NCBI GenBank assembly: GCA_008692225.1
Contig: VICG01000003.1
Span: 427,501-491,500 of the forward strand
DNA length: 64,000 nt
Source of the DNA: Monilinia fructicola
Lineage: Eukaryota > Ascomycota > Leotiomycetes > Helotiales > Sclerotiniaceae
Direction: 5' to 3'
The position numbers were made by a program, and so were the translations under genes. This document shows, one piece after another, positions 1-13,376 of the stretch. The stretch's first letter is position 1; every line of letters begins with the position of its first letter. The notes beneath the pieces are model-generated. The model was not told the origin of the DNA, ran no database searches, and saw only the letters and a program-made list of their open reading frames with translations.

Positions 1-179
1 AGATTACATGAGAGGATGGCCATACTCCGTACATGGAAGGCGTTTACGGAGTACGAAGTTGCGGCATGGGCGTTGCTGGAAATGTTGATGCACGCGCAAG
101 TGGAGTGCACGAGCTGATTGTTAGTCTGTCATCATTAGTCTTATCATTTGAGGAGAGGTGGAAGAGGAACCCCTCGGTT

Positions 180-306
180 TTGATGATGATGATGATGATG
201 GTGATGATGGTGGTGTGATGGTGGTGATGGTGGTGATGATAGTGATAATAGTAGTGATGGTGATGATAGTAGTGATGATAATGATGATAATGATGCTGCT
301 GCTGCT
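180..306. repeat. (GAT)n/(GGT)n imperfect microsatellite
   Basis: Imperfect trinucleotide array dominated by TGA/TGG units, ending in a short GCT run. It reads as Met or His homopolymers in either strand and is not coding. Confidence 0.9.
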
Positions 307-483
307 TTAACCTCAACATTAAAAATCAACCTTGGAAAGATTGATGGAATCCATGCATGTCGAAGCGGCGGAACATTTGCTGAAAAGACTTGGCAATGAT
401 AATTGAATTGATAAGACGGGAGGTTATACAATGATTAAGGTTACCTAGTAGATACTGTACTTGAAAGTACCTATCTCTCACTC

Positions 484-562
484 TTCATTCCCTTCCCTTC
501 CCTTCTCTTCCCTTCCTGTCCTTTCCCTTCCTTCCCCTCCCCTTCCCTCCCCTTCCCTTCCT
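484..562. repeat. CCTTC/CCCTT pyrimidine tract
   Basis: Nearly pure pyrimidine run built of CCTTCC-like units on the plus strand. Confidence 0.85.
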
Positions 563-880
563 CGCGCTGATTGAAATGAAGCTCTACGCTACTCCGTACA
601 CTACCAACAAACCTCCCACCCAATGAAGCACATACAGAAACCAGATCTTCACCAAACCCCATCCGAGAATATAATCCGCGATCAATGATCTCTTCGTACA
701 GTAGTGCAGCCACTAGTGACTAGTCCGGATGGGAAAAACCTTAATCCTTCACAAGCCTCAAGATTCTTCACAAGATGCATCTCACTAATGCTTTTTCCAT
801 TTTGCTTCCGAGTCTCCCATGCGCGCGAGAGGACGGACCGATTGCAATCCTATGACTTGTAAGCTACTGTGCTTTCGAGG

Positions 881-1620
881 GTTGTTATTTATATTAATAT
901 ATTATAATATATATTAATCATTTCGTTGTGATAAATAATATTATTTAGGGGAAATATATATATATTAGCGTGTTTTAAAATGGATTATTTAATCTATTTT
1001 AAATAAGGATGGAATATTTTAAATACGAATTAAAGATATTTAAAGTAGATAGTAAAGGGATTTTAAAAGGAAAAAATAAATTTAATTAAATAATTAAGAT
1101 AAGTATTTAATACTTATTAAGTATATCTTTAAAAGGTCTTAATACTTAGTAAATATACGTTTGAAAAATCTTTTATACTTATTAAGTATATCTTAAAAAT
1201 CTAGTTATATTCTTAACTAATAGTATTATTTATTTAAGCTAGATGATTTATAATACTATTCGCTTAAACTAGATAACCTATAATATTATTTGCGTAAACT
1301 AATTAATACTATTTATTTTTAATATATTAAGTGAAATAACTTAGTCTAATTAGTTAAATTAATATAATTTAATAAAAATTTCTTATATAAATAAGTTTTT
1401 ATTCCTATTTAAAAATCCTTTGAATTCTATTTTACTTTTCTCGATCCTAATAATCTTATTAGATGAAAAAAGTAAAAAAAGTAAAAATATCATCGCATAT
1501 ATCACACGTGATGTGCTTGGCATGATACTTTTATAACGCTTAAAAAGCGTTATAATATAACAATATATCTTTATTAGCTAAAATATATAAATTATACAAC
1601 CCTAATGCTATCTAGTATCT
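881..1620. repeat. AT-rich decayed repeat, left arm of an inverted pair
   Basis: Strongly AT-rich with stops in all frames. About 1375-1480 matches, in reverse complement, about 4168-4280, and weaker similarity extends over roughly 600 bp towards 881 and 4640. The pattern fits two old inverted copies of one repeat decayed by RIP. A perfect 11-bp-stem hairpin lies at 1531-1555. Confidence 0.55.
1531..1555. other. Perfect palindrome/hairpin
   Basis: The arms TTATAACGCTT and AAGCGTTATAA are exact reverse complements separated by AAA. No tract of Ts or adjacent gene gives it a terminator role; it may be a relic of a repeat end. Confidence 0.5.
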
Positions 1621-3240
1621 ATATACTTGGACGGAGTCCTTGCTGTACTCCGTAGTAGGGCTACTCCTTACTGCTCGAGTACTTGGTTTAAGTTACTTTT
1701 AGTTCTAGCACTGACTGATATCTGTCTGACTACCAAACGAGATCCAGGACCTCGGTAGCCAAGAGAATATTCCTAAATTCCTCCCATCCCATCCCATCCC
1801 ATTATTGTTGACCTGACCCGATCATATCACCATCCATACCAAAAAGCGCCGCGCGCTAGTAAATTTACGAAAGATGCGCGAAAAAGTCTATTCCCCAATG
1901 CGAAATGAAGGGGGAGGGGGAGGGAGCCCTCAACGAACAGGACAGGCGAGACAACATCAATCACCCATGGAGATCCTCCGCCCACCCATCCAATCCCATC
2001 GTCTCCTCTCGATCTTTCGTGAAGGTATGTATATACAGACAGTACTGTACTGCATGTAGCATTGTAGGCAAGGTACAGTACAGTACAGGACAGTACAGTA
2101 CGCGCCACCAGGAACCGATTCGAAGCTAAAGAGCGGAAGCCCGAAGCCTCGGGTTGGCGTGGAAAATTTTCGTCGCTGGGTCGCGATGTTGCAGCCTGTA
2201 CCCTCCCTAGGTGACCTACCTACCCACCTACCGGAGTTGCTTGGGCGCTCCGGTTCAACGTTACCTCGCCTTGGTCGAGTGGTGTGTGTCATGGAACTCG
2301 TGGCGTGCAATGCGATGCCCCGCGCTAATAATTGTAATGCAGCTGGAGGTGTAGTAGATACGTAGGTAGATGGGAGGTAGGTCAGGAAGGTCAGGAAGGT
2401 AACGGTAGTTCGACGGGCTTGCCGAGTCCTCCAGTTTTTTTTCCCTCCGTGTAACCACGCTGGACGAAACGGCTACTGTACAGCACAGCACAGCACAGCA
2501 CACAGTACGGTAACGATCCTTCGTGTTCATTTTTTCCTTCTCTCTTTTACGAGCCTTGTGGGTTTTCTGGGGAAAGTGTGGATTTTGGTTAGGTTGGGTT
2601 GGGTTAGGTTAGGTTGGGTTTACTACTCTCCCCCCCCCGGAATAAATGTTAATTGATGGATCCTCCCCAGTTTGCTTCATCTGATTGGTTATAATCCTTT
2701 GCACAAGCCAGATTTTGATCTTTTAGTTGAATCAGGGTGGAATTTAGCAAATTTTTATCCTTGGGCTGTGGCAAAATCAAGGTCCAATGATAAAAAACTA
2801 TTTGCTAGATTTATATGGGCCGACCCATACTTTAACATTTATTCCGGGGGGGGAGAGTACTGGAGTAGGTTACGGTATTGTGTCGGTTGGGATGGATTGG
2901 ATGGGATGGGATGGGATGGGGATTATGATGTAAGAATGAAGTCATATGATTTTACAGGATTTTTTTGGGGGGGGTTTTTTGATGATTTCTCTCATCCATC
3001 TTCACTTGACTATATCTCGGGTTCTCTAGCTTCTTCATGGGATTCGGTGATGGCCGTTTTACAGCACAGTACAGTACAGTACAGCATGGCGAAGCTTGGA
3101 TCTTAGGGTTGATGGAGCTTGGGGGTTGAGACGGCCTTTGCGGGACGGGATGGCATGGCATGTTGTGATGGACCCGGACCTTGGAAGCAATCCTAGGACG
3201 GACATACTTGTATCCCATGTTGATATTTTATAGGATATTT
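1621..3240. other. Gene-free interval with CAGTA clusters
   Basis: Moderate-GC DNA without a recognised gene. It contains CAGTA/GTACT pentamer clusters (about 2037-2100, 2475-2510, 3061-3085), GGTAGG/CCTACC motifs and GGGTT/GGTTA runs near 2590-2625. A 144-codon open frame at 2672-3106 resembles nothing I know and includes simple sequence. Confidence 0.5.
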
Positions 3241-3352
3241 AGGAGGAGTAGGGTTGTATGATTTATATATTTTGGCTAACGAATATATATTTTAATATTG
3301 GAACGCTTTTGAGGCGTTATTGAAATATTATACTAAGTTAATATAATATAGT

Positions 3353-4147
3353 TACTCGGGCGGGTTTTAAAAGAGGCATACGCTAAAATATAACTTATAA
3401 TTATTCAGCGAAACCTTTATATAATTTTATAAAATTTATAAATATTATAGATTTAGTATTTTTATACTTAGTATAAAAATTTTGTATTATAAAACCTGAT
3501 ATTAAATGAATAATAGTATAATAAAATGTATGAATATTGAAAATTTAATAAAAAATTAGAGATTTATATTAATATTGAATAGTTTAACGAATATTATAGT
3601 TAAACTTATCAAACTTTGTTAAATAATAAAAAAAAGTTAAATTTTAAATATATTATTTTAGAATTCTAATATCTTTATTGATGTTTAAAGTATATATTAA
3701 TAAAGTTGAAAATATAGGAAAATTTACCAGTTTTGAAGTGGTAAATTCGCTTATTTGGATTATATAAGCATATTTTTTTGTTAAAAATTTGAATTTTCCA
3801 CCTTTTATATCAACATATATATTGATATAATAAATAATATTAAATTTTGAAATCATTTAATAAAACTTCAAAGCTTATATTATTTTTCTATAATTTTAAT
3901 TTTTAATATTTATATATTTTTGAATTTAAAATTAATAAATTAATAAATACTAAAATTTTCTAAAATCGTTAACTTTATAATATTAATATTCTTTTAAAAA
4001 TAATTTTTATAATATAAAAATTTTATAGGAAGATCTTAAAATACTAAATCTAATACATATATAAGTTATATTAAATTATATTAAGATTTCGTTAAATAAT
4101 TATAAGTTTTATATTCGCCTATGCCTCTTTTAAAACGCGCCCGAGTA
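3353..4147. mobile_element. MITE-like element, family B (795 bp)
   Basis: Inverted ends: the left begins TACTCGGGCGGG and the right ends in its complement (CGCGCCCGAGTA); about 31 bp pair with three or so mismatches. TA at both borders suggests the TA target duplication of Tc1/mariner elements. The inside is AT-rich with no open frame, so it is non-autonomous or RIP-destroyed. The same ends bound the 2-kb element at 38329-40337. Confidence 0.8.
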
Positions 4148-4740
4148 TATATAATTATATTATATCTAGGTATTTTTTTATTTTTTTTATTTAATAAGAT
4201 TATTAGAATAAAGAGAAGTAAAATAAAATTTAAGGAATTATTAAATAGGAATAAGGATTTATTTTTATAAGAGATTTTTAATAAATATTATTTATTAAAT
4301 TTATAGATTTACTTATTCTATTAAAAATACTATAAATAAATATTTAATCAATTAAAAGATAAATAATAATATAACTTTTAATAAAAAATAAATTATTTTA
4401 TTAATTAATTTAAGTATATAATATAATTAGCTAGTTTGAACTAGTATAAGTAGATTTTAAAGGTATATTAAATAAGTATTAAAGATTCTTTTTAATTATT
4501 AAATTAAATTTATTCTTTTCTTTTTAAAATAGATTAAATAATTTCCTTTTAAGAATACTAGTATATATATATATATATATATTTATCTTAAATAATATTA
4601 TAGTATATCAATATAAATAATAACTCTAGGGAGGAGAGACTCGAGTAGATGAATAGATATAATTAATACGATAATAATAACTATTAGCTATATTGATATA
4701 GATATATAGAATAAGATCTAGGATCAACCAAGGGAGATAG
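4148..4740. repeat. AT-rich decayed repeat, right arm of an inverted pair
   Basis: Very AT-rich. About 4168-4280 is the reverse complement of about 1375-1480 with scattered transitions, and the similarity trails on to near 4640. The 795-bp family B element lies just inside this arm. Confidence 0.5.
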
Positions 4741-6540
4741 ATAATAAATGAATAATAAAAGTTTATCGAGTGATAATCGTATATATATTTATATTTTTAT
4801 CACTTGTAAGATTATTAGTAGAGTACCTAGGTATATTCATATTCATATTCATAATCATATTCACATCCAAACCCATACCCAAGTAAACATCCATTCCCAT
4901 CCAGGAACGCATCTGAATCACCAGGAAGGATTTGTCGATCTATCTATCTATCTATCTACCTATCCACCTACTGTACCACCCAATGCCGCCCGCGCTCTCC
5001 CAAACGTCGATCCACGCGCAGCGCACCCAACAAGCCAGCCACCGGCGAGAAAAATGCCCAAACGCCGCGCATCCATGATTCCCATGCCATTGATCAAAAG
5101 AAAAACCAAAAAAAAAAAAAAAGAGGAAAAAAAAAAACAAACACACACACAAATACCAAGTGAGCACATCCACGACGCGAAACGAATGAATGCTCAACAG
5201 CATGCCACGCGCATAATTATCACCGATCTGGACGCCCGATCCATCACCAAACGATAGATGCATTCTTTCCATATCCCAAAAGTTGCTGGGTAGGTAGCCT
5301 GAAGGGGAAGGGGGGGTTGCTTACGCGGGGCATTGCTTACGTGCTATTGTATCTGTGTTTATACTTACTATTTACTATTTACTATTTACTACTCACTGTG
5401 TACAGTATCATAGATCCCGCGACGGAGGACAGCACGGAGGACGTGCGCAGGCGGGACGTAGCAAGGAAAGTCTGATGGATGGATGTGTGTGAAATTGTGA
5501 ATGGGATAATTGTGAATGGGATGGATGGTGAGAGAGAGCCGGTAGGGAGAGAGTCATGGTAGAGAGCGATGTACGGTTGGGAAAGCCTGGGATTTTAAGT
5601 GGAGGGAGGGAGGGAGGGACGGAGGATTGGCTGGCTGGGTGGGAGGACAGGGATGCGGGTGTGTGTGCGGGCAAAGGGCTGCGTTGGGTTGGGTTGAGAT
5701 GATGGGATGGCATGGGATGGGATGTGTGCTGCTAGTGCTGCGGGATGGAGAGGTGTGCTCTTGTGTTAATGGTGCGCGTGGGTGAAGGGGAAGGGTGGGT
5801 GTTTTATGTAAGTTTTTGGGTTGGTTGAATGGTTGGTTAGTTGGTTGGTTGGTGGCTTGGATTTATGGGTGAGGTCCTGGAGGGGAATATTGGGGGAAGC
5901 GGGTTTATCTCCAGAAGAAAATCAAAGGTTGTGTGAGGGAAGGAAGGATACTGGGATGTGTACACTGTACAGTAGCTACAGTACAGTGCAGTGCAGTGCA
6001 GTACTCTGTACAGACTACAGTAAGTACAGCAATACGGTAAGTATTCATGGATGCAGGTTTGTCAAATGTGGATATGAATGTGGAGATCGATATGGATGGA
6101 AGATGGGAGGGGATCTGAAGAGGAAATGCTGACTGACGATAGTCTTGATAATGATGAAGGCTTGGCTAACTAAGTCCTGGTAGTATGATAGAAATCGTAC
6201 CATGATGCCATGTTCAACAAATGTGACGTTTGAAAGAAAGGAAAGAGAGAGGGAAGAGGTTATGCCAACACCATTGATCGTTGACCATTGATGACATTTG
6301 ATGAGTAATCCAAGTAAGTAATAAGTGCAATCAATCGATTGAATCAATGTAACCATCCAATGACCGATGTGATTGATTGATTGGCTGATTCATTGTACAC
6401 CCCCGCGTCAAGTCAAGGAAGCATTCCAGCTGAAATGTAGAAAGCATCAAGGTACAGCTGGAGAGCCCTAAAGTATCAAGCAAGGTAAATTATCCTACCT
6501 ACCTAGGTATTTTATACCCAGATGCTTTAATTCAAGCAAT
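4741..6540. other. Gene-free interval
   Basis: Simple sequence (CATATT and TCTA units near 4835-4960, an A-rich tract near 5100-5150, GGGA units near 5610) and a CAGTA cluster at about 5966-6025. Open frames here are low-complexity and lack recognisable domains. Confidence 0.5.
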
Positions 6541-6602
6541 GAATGTAACTTTAAAAAATCATTTAAAGATCTCGTTTCCGATATAGTATATATATATATT
6601 TT

Positions 6603-6862
6603 TATACTTGGTGTTGTTTTGGGTCTATACTAGGATAAAAATTAACTAAAAACGAAATTTATTTTAAAAAATAATAATAAATTAACGAATTTATTAAAAA
6701 TTATAAATAATGCTTTATAGTATTATTAAGTTAAAAAGTAAACGTTTAGTAAATTTAAATTTTTAGAATTAGAAGTTTGTAATATATAAAAAAAAGAATT
6801 TAAAAGATATACTATTTTATAAATTTTTACTCTAGTATAGACCTAAAACAACACTAAGTATA
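6603..6862. mobile_element. MITE-like element, family C (about 260 bp)
   Basis: Inverted ends of about 35 bp: the left starts TATACTTGGTGTTG and the right is the complement of TATACTTAGTGTTG. Both carry the complement pair GGTCTATACTAG. TA at both borders is compatible with a TA target site. The interior is AT-rich and non-coding. Confidence 0.75.
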
Positions 6863-7730
6863 TAAAAGGATAATTGATAAAAATATCAAAACCAAGACTT
6901 GCAATTGTAAAAAAAATATCTCGAGATATTAAAAATAAAAAATAATCCTTACATATTCATTATCTTCATACGGAAAATACGTTGGGAGTGAAATCTGTAT
7001 TCTATAATGGTCTGATGTTAGGGTTTTGCTGTGATGATTACCTACCTACCTACCTAGGTACCTCCCTCCTTCCCTCCCTCCCTCCTATTAATTAAACGAA
7101 TATCGCTTTTCGAGATGTTTGGATTCGGCTGGGATACAGTATCCAATGTACTCTGTATGTATGTATATATGTATAATAATTCTACCTTATCTATGATTTA
7201 TTTTGTTTTATCTATATATAATAAATAGCGAGTTATTTTTTCATCTATCCATCCCTTCATCTCTCCATTTTTCCATCCCTTCATCACTCTCTTCATCCCT
7301 AACCAACTCTACATATCCCTAGGTTATGAGAGAATTTTCTACGCGAGGGCTGGAGGTGGATGGATGGATGGATGGATAACCTTATAACCTTACTATCTGT
7401 TCTTGTAAGGTTACTCTACAGATTTGTTTTGCTTGTTGAATAAGGTTGTTACGCGAGTATTGGGGTTTTGCGTGGATGGGAGATGGGGGAGGAGGAGGAT
7501 GAGAGAGGATTTGATGGTGTGTAGGGAGGTAGATGGGTAGGTGGGTAGGTAGGTAGATGGTTTGGAGGGAAAGGATGGTTTGGGGTTGTGGTGGTGGTGG
7601 TGATGGGATGAAGTAATTTGGATTGGTTGGTTAGATGAGGATAAAGGAGGTGAGATGAAATGTTTAGGTTTTGTTTATAGTGTTTTGAGTGAGGATTTAA
7701 ATAGGTAATTCAATGTTATTGTATTTATTG
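6863..7730. other. Gene-free interval with TACC/GGTA and GGAT repeats
   Basis: Short CTAC/GGTA, CCCT and GGAT microsatellites; no gene seen. Confidence 0.5.
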
Positions 7731-8201
7731 TAAGAGTTATAGTTATAGCTTATTATACACCTTATATTTTTATAAGAGTTATAACTATAGCTTATTATAC
7801 ACCTTACGTTTTAATACTAAAAATCTCTATTTTTTTAACTTTTAACATCCTTAATAAATGATTAAATAATATAAAAATTTTTATATTTTTTAAATAAATA
7901 TATAAAGAATTATTAGAAGTTTTATAAGAATAAACTAATTTTTTTTATAATTTTTTTAATAGAATATTAATTTTATAAAATTAAATAATATACATTTTCT
8001 TAAAAAAATCGCTTATTTTATATAAAAGAATTTAGAATTTTTTAAGTAAATTAAATTAAAATAAATAGCTTTATATTTTATATTTTATAAATCTTAAGAT
8101 ATAATTAATAAAAATTTTAATTTGTATAAGAAAATATTAATTTTACAGGGATTCTATTACAAAAACAAAAGGTATACGATAAGCTATAGCCGTAATTCTT
8201 A
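7731..8201 (+). mobile_element. MITE, family A copy 1 (about 470 bp)
   Basis: Terminal inverted repeats: left AGAGTTATAGTTATAGC, right the complement of AGAATTACGGCTATAGC, continuing into a shared block read as GGTRTACGATAAGC. TA flanks both ends. The left terminal unit is present twice, at 7731 and 7773, a 42-bp tandem duplication. No open frame. Two other copies lie at 17319-17798 (inverted) and 32722-33241. Confidence 0.85.
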
Positions 8202-8555
8202 TTTATTATATTTATTATATTTATTTATATTTATTATATTTATTATATTATATTTATTATTTATTATATTTATTATATTTATTATATTTTATTATATATT
8301 ATTATATTTATTATATTTATTATATTTATTATATTTATTATATTTATTATATTTATTATATTTATTATATTTATTATATTTATTATATTTATTATATTTA
8401 TTATATTTATATATTATTATATTTATTATATTTATTATATTTATTATTACATTTATTACATTTATTATATTTATTATATTTACTTATTTATATTATTATA
8501 CTTATTTATTTACTTTATTATATTTATTACATTTATTATATTTATTGTATTTATT
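8195..8555. repeat. TTATATTTA 9-mer tandem array
   Basis: Long array of TTATTATAT-type units abutting the right end of the family A element, with degenerate TTACATTTA units at its end. The open frame across it encodes only Leu/Tyr/Ile runs. Confidence 0.85.
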
Positions 8556-9424
8556 GTTTTTACTACCTTTACTATACTTCACAATCTATCCATCCTCCTA
8601 CTCTAATTCATCAGTATCATTAGGTCCATATTCCATCAATTCCATATAGCACATCCAGCTCAATCCAACTCACCCGTGCATTCACCACTGCCATTCATAA
8701 ATCACATCCTCCAGATATGCGCACATGAATCAATTCAACATCCAATATCCAATATCCCTCTACAAGTAATTCCAGCGTAATCATAAATAATACTGTACTC
8801 CAGCTCCGCATATAACCTTGCAACCTTACAACATAACTTCTTTGTATAGCAAGCACCCTTGAACGTCCCGCGAAACAACAACAGCTAAATCACTCACATA
8901 TCCATCCATCCATGAACCCATCTCATTACCCGTCGTACCTCCACTCACTCATTCACCTTACACATTATCGCACGTTGCTGTAAAACAGAACAGGCACGCC
9001 CTCAAACTTCAGCCATGGGTTCTTTCGCCAGTGTGATTCTTCCCCCCCCCTAACACCGTCTCGCGCGCGCGCGATGCTAAGGATAGGATATGCATACTGA
9101 GGACTGAATGTACTGTACTGTACTGGAGATATGAGATATGAGGTGTTAGATGTTAGATGTTAGATACCTTACCATCCATACCGAGGATCTCGGAGAGAGT
9201 GACACCACACCACACCACACCTACAGTACTGCACAGTAGGTTCGCAGATGATTGTCGCGACGACGAGGAAACGGCGACGGTACGGTACAGTACAGTACAG
9301 TACAGTACTGGAGCTGATTGGTGATTGGTGATTGGTGAAGGGGGTGCACGTTTTTTCGCATCGTCGCCAATGGGGTCGATGGGCGATCGCGTTCGTACAC
9401 AGTACGGGAACTTTAGTGCGGGCG

Positions 9425-9473
9425 TGGGAGTGGGAGTGGGAGTGGGAGTGGGAGTGGGAGTGGGAGTGGGAGT
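9425..9473. repeat. (GGGAGT)n
   Basis: About eight tandem hexamers. Confidence 0.95.
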
Positions 9474-9512
9474 TGCAGCATCTCCGTGTTTAGACCCGGA
9501 TGGACAACAGGA

Positions 9513-9627
9513 CACTACACGACACTACACTACACGACACTACACTACACTACACTGCACTACACTACACTACACTGCACTACCCTATACTACCACTCCC
9601 GTGCTGTGCTGTGCTGTGCTGTGCTGT
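9513..9627. repeat. ACTAC-type and TGTGC-type pentamer arrays
   Basis: Two pentanucleotide arrays side by side: CTACA/CGACA variants to about 9590, then five to six TGTGC units at 9601-9627. Confidence 0.85.
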
Positions 9628-10010
9628 AGGGATCGCCTCCGTTGTTGCCGGAGGTATGTATGTACCTGGTCCGGACGAGGATGTGAGGATGTGAGAGGCA
9701 CAGATCGCGGAGCGAGCGGGGTGTAGCTGGTATCTACGAAGTACTGTGCGGTATGTATTGTGTGCATCAGGATTCCCGCACACGGTACCGTACAGTGCGA
9801 AGGAAGGCGATTCTTGAAACTGCATCCTCTGCTCAGGCGTGCGTAAATGATGGGCGGAGGTGATCTCTGCTATGGTGTTGGACCGTGTGGATGGATCGAT
9901 GTTGACGGTCTCGTGTCTCATGTCTGATGGTGATGGGATGGATGTTCAAGGCTGTGCTTAGCTACGGACCTTGGCTAGCTAGCACTTGAGTGTGTGTAAT
10001 GTGCTCTGTA

Positions 10011-10050
10011 ATTTAGATTTGGATTTGGATTTGGATTTGGATTTGGATTT
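10011..10050. repeat. (GGATTT)n
   Basis: About six tandem hexamers. Confidence 0.9.
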
Positions 10051-10379
10051 TGGAAGGCTCGTTTGTCTTATCTTTGAGTTGGATTCTGGAGATGCAATAT
10101 ATTATAATTTGCGGCTGGCTTTGCCGTCTAATCATATATACGAAGTGTTTACCACCTACTGTGGATTTGCAGATACACAGCCTTCCAACTTCCAAGGTTC
10201 GGTTTGAAAGGGGTTCGTTCGTTCATGAGAGGAGGGATCGTTGATTCATTGATGGTGAAATGATTTTTGATAAATTGATACTTACTGGCTTATGTATTGT
10301 ATATTGTATAAGATTATATACAGAGTGTATCTAATGACATAATTAGCTGGCTATATATCTATTGGAACTATTTTAAACT

Positions 10380-10690
10380 ATCTATGATGATTATTATACT
10401 TACAATTACTACTGCGATTCTAATTATTATTGTTATTATAATTAAGATTATTACTATAGTTATAATTATTATTATAGTTACAATTATTACTATAATTACT
10501 ATTATTACTATAACTACAATTATTACTATATAGGTATAATTATTATTATAGTTACAATTATTACTATAATTACTATTATTACTATAATTACTATTATTAC
10601 TATAGTTACAATTATTATTACAATTACAATTAATACCATCCATATCACAACCACAACCACTACAACTACATACATCTACAATACGAAGAA
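10380..10690. repeat. Imperfect ATT/ACA trinucleotide-rich tract
   Basis: TATTATTAC/ATAATTACT units; open frames give Asn or Ile runs only. Confidence 0.75.
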
Positions 10691-10957
10691 ATAACATTTT
10701 TTAGAAATATAACCTAAAGATCAATCAATATCCTCAAGGATTATTAATCCAGGAAGATCCTCCAATCCAACAAGGACCGGACAATGAGAAATACAAAGCG
10801 ATACTACGCATACGGAATCCATACCGACCGATACCATCCTGTCCCATCCCATCCCACCTATTCCATTTATTAATTCCATCCCTCAACTTTAATTATAATG
10901 ATTGGATTATGATAATTGTTATAATTATAATGATTGGATTATGATAATTTATAATTA

Positions 10958-11232
<275 letters not shown>

Positions 11233-11394
11233 CATCTCCTAGCTTGTTCCTATAATATATACTACCTTGGTATACATCCATCCATCCTCGCTCGAACATC
11301 TCCACTTATTAGATACTTACAGTACTGTACAGAGTACGGAGGAGTAGATGTGAGAGAGTTAATTATCTAAGTGGCGTCGGGTATTTTTTCTCCA

Positions 11395-11434
<40 letters not shown>

Positions 11435-12890
11435 GACTTGTGGTATTTACATCCGTTACCTCCATGATCCATCCATCACACTAAGATAATAATACCCAAG
11501 TTACCAGTACAGTAAATTATCCTTTTATCCTTTTATGCCGCTTATACTCATCGTGGATGAATGAATGGATGGATGGATGGATGGATGGGTATTTTATGTG
11601 TCTTGAGAATATCTTACAACCTTCGGAACGTGCACATCAATCAATCACTTACTAGTCATCTACCTTGTACCTGGCTGGTACTTGGTTGGTACTCTGTACT
11701 TGAGGTTGATTATCTAAAGGATCTATTATTTATTTATTTATTTATTTATTTATAAAGAAAAAGAAAGAAAGAAGAGAGAAGAAAGGAAAGAGAAAAGAAA
11801 AGATACTTAAATAATATTAAATATTTAAATATTAACTTTTAGATATTATTATTAATCCATTTATTATCTATTCATCTACTTAGCTACCCATTTACTTATC
11901 TACCCATCTATTTACCTACTCTATAATATCCATCTATTATTTATTTACTAGCTAATATCTCATTTGATATCTAGTATTCATCTATCTCATCATTTATCTT
12001 ACCCATCCCATCCCATTCTATCCCATCCATTTATTATTACCCATCATCCATCACCCATCACTCATTACCCATCTCTCATTCATTCACTTATCACCCATTA
12101 CCCATCCATCACACACATCACACATCACATATCATCCATCATCCATCACCCATCTTCATCTAAAATCCACTTGACCTTTTTCGAACCCTTCATAACAATG
12201 GATACCTAGTAATAATTAACTCTCTGCTCATACTCCGTCCGTACTTTGACCAAGTGCCTAGGTAGTACTTGTATATTATTATAATTATATGATTATACAA
12301 TTGATTATATGATGATACGATTGATTATATGATTATACGATTATACTATTATACGGTTATACCTACTTCTCCATCTACTTGCCCATCTACCCATCTACCT
12401 AATATCTACTACCTACCTACCTACCTACCTACCTACCTTCAGCTAGTACCTTTATTACCTAGTTAATAGTAAATCAACAAACTTATCTTATCCTCCCTCC
12501 TCCTCCTCCTCCTCCTCCTCCTCTTCCTCCTCCTCCTCCTCTTCATCCAATCCGAACAATCCTTTTCCCCGATAACAATCCCTCTAATTCTCTCCCTCCT
12601 CACTTAAAACAAAGACTACCCGTCCTCCCGGCTATCATTCCGCTACCTTGATTGATTTTCTCTTCCAACATATAATCCTACGATTCCTCATTTTATTACT
12701 TCATCACTTTATTCCTGCGTCACTTCATTCCATTGATGCCATCCATTGACTTCCTCCCCTCTTCTTGGTATTTTGCTTGTGGAAAGAATCAATTAATCTC
12801 CCAACACGCTGCACCGTCGACTTCAATCTCTCAACTCTGATTCTAAAGGGAAGGGGAAAGGGAAAGGGAAGGAAAGGGGAAAAATAAACA
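11233..12890. other. Gene-free interval with short repeats
   Basis: Contains (CT)n at 11398-11432, GGAT units near 11566, TTTA units near 11727-11752, CCAT/CATC-rich stretches at 11960-12170, CTAC units near 12410-12438 and CCT units at 12491-12543. No gene is visible. Confidence 0.55.
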
Positions 12891-13376
12891 TCAAGTTGCT
12901 TTTACCATATAGCTTAATCAACTACTACCAATCAACCTACTACCAATCAACCTACTACCAATCAACCTACTGCCATCCTCCCAACCTACCAATCGACCAA
13001 TCGACCAATCGACCTACCATCAATCAACCTCCAGCGACTACCAATCAACCAACCTACTGCTGCCAATCAACCTACTCATAAGATCTTTCCCGCTCACCAT
13101 TCAATTCTACGTCAACTTCTAAAGATTACCTACCTACGCATACCTATCTCGACTTTTAAAAAGGACTCGGATTGAACTACGCTTTTTTAGCTTCCTGAAA
13201 AAAATTATTCCTTGATCTATAGTTTCGCAGAATACTTTAGTTAACTGCAGCTTACTTGGAATATTCTCTCCTCTTTTGGAAGCTTTTCTTTTTTTTTCTT
13301 TGCGACCAATAAAACTCCTCTCCCAGCTGATTCCTCAACATCGTCCCCGCAGTCTCCAATTCTTACACCCATCAAT
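12891..13376 (+). promoter_or_regulatory. Upstream region of the 13.4-kb gene
   Basis: ACCAATCAACCT repeats (12930-13075) are followed by a pyrimidine-rich stretch (about 13265-13330, with a run of Ts) just before the start codon, as is common in fungal promoters. No specific factor site is claimed. Confidence 0.4.

Larger units (their letters stand above)
1..880. other. Gene-free microsatellite region
   Basis: No credible gene is visible. The stretch holds a GAT/GGT trinucleotide tract at about 180-306 and a CCTTC-type pyrimidine tract at about 484-562. Open frames over these tracts only spell His/Met/Ser runs and are simple-sequence artefacts. Confidence 0.7.
8556..10260. other. Gene-free interval rich in microsatellites
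   Basis: Holds a CG-alternating run near 9061, CAGTA clusters near 9112-9127 and 9284-9310, GGGAGT array 9425-9473, ACTAC-type array about 9513-9590, TGTGC array 9601-9627 and GGATTT array 10011-10050. No protein family can be recognised. Confidence 0.55.

Noticed and set aside
2590..2625. Telomere-like GGGTT/GGTTA repeats
   Set aside because: The units do not match TTAGGG and are mixed pentamers/hexamers; treated as simple sequence.
2672..3106. 144-codon open frame
   Set aside because: No recognisable family, includes GGGAT and CAGTA simple sequence, lies in a gene-free region; not supported as a gene.
8122..8649. 175-codon open frame resembling a hydrophobic membrane protein
   Set aside because: It is the translation of the TTATATTTA array and the MITE end; only Leu/Tyr/Ile runs.
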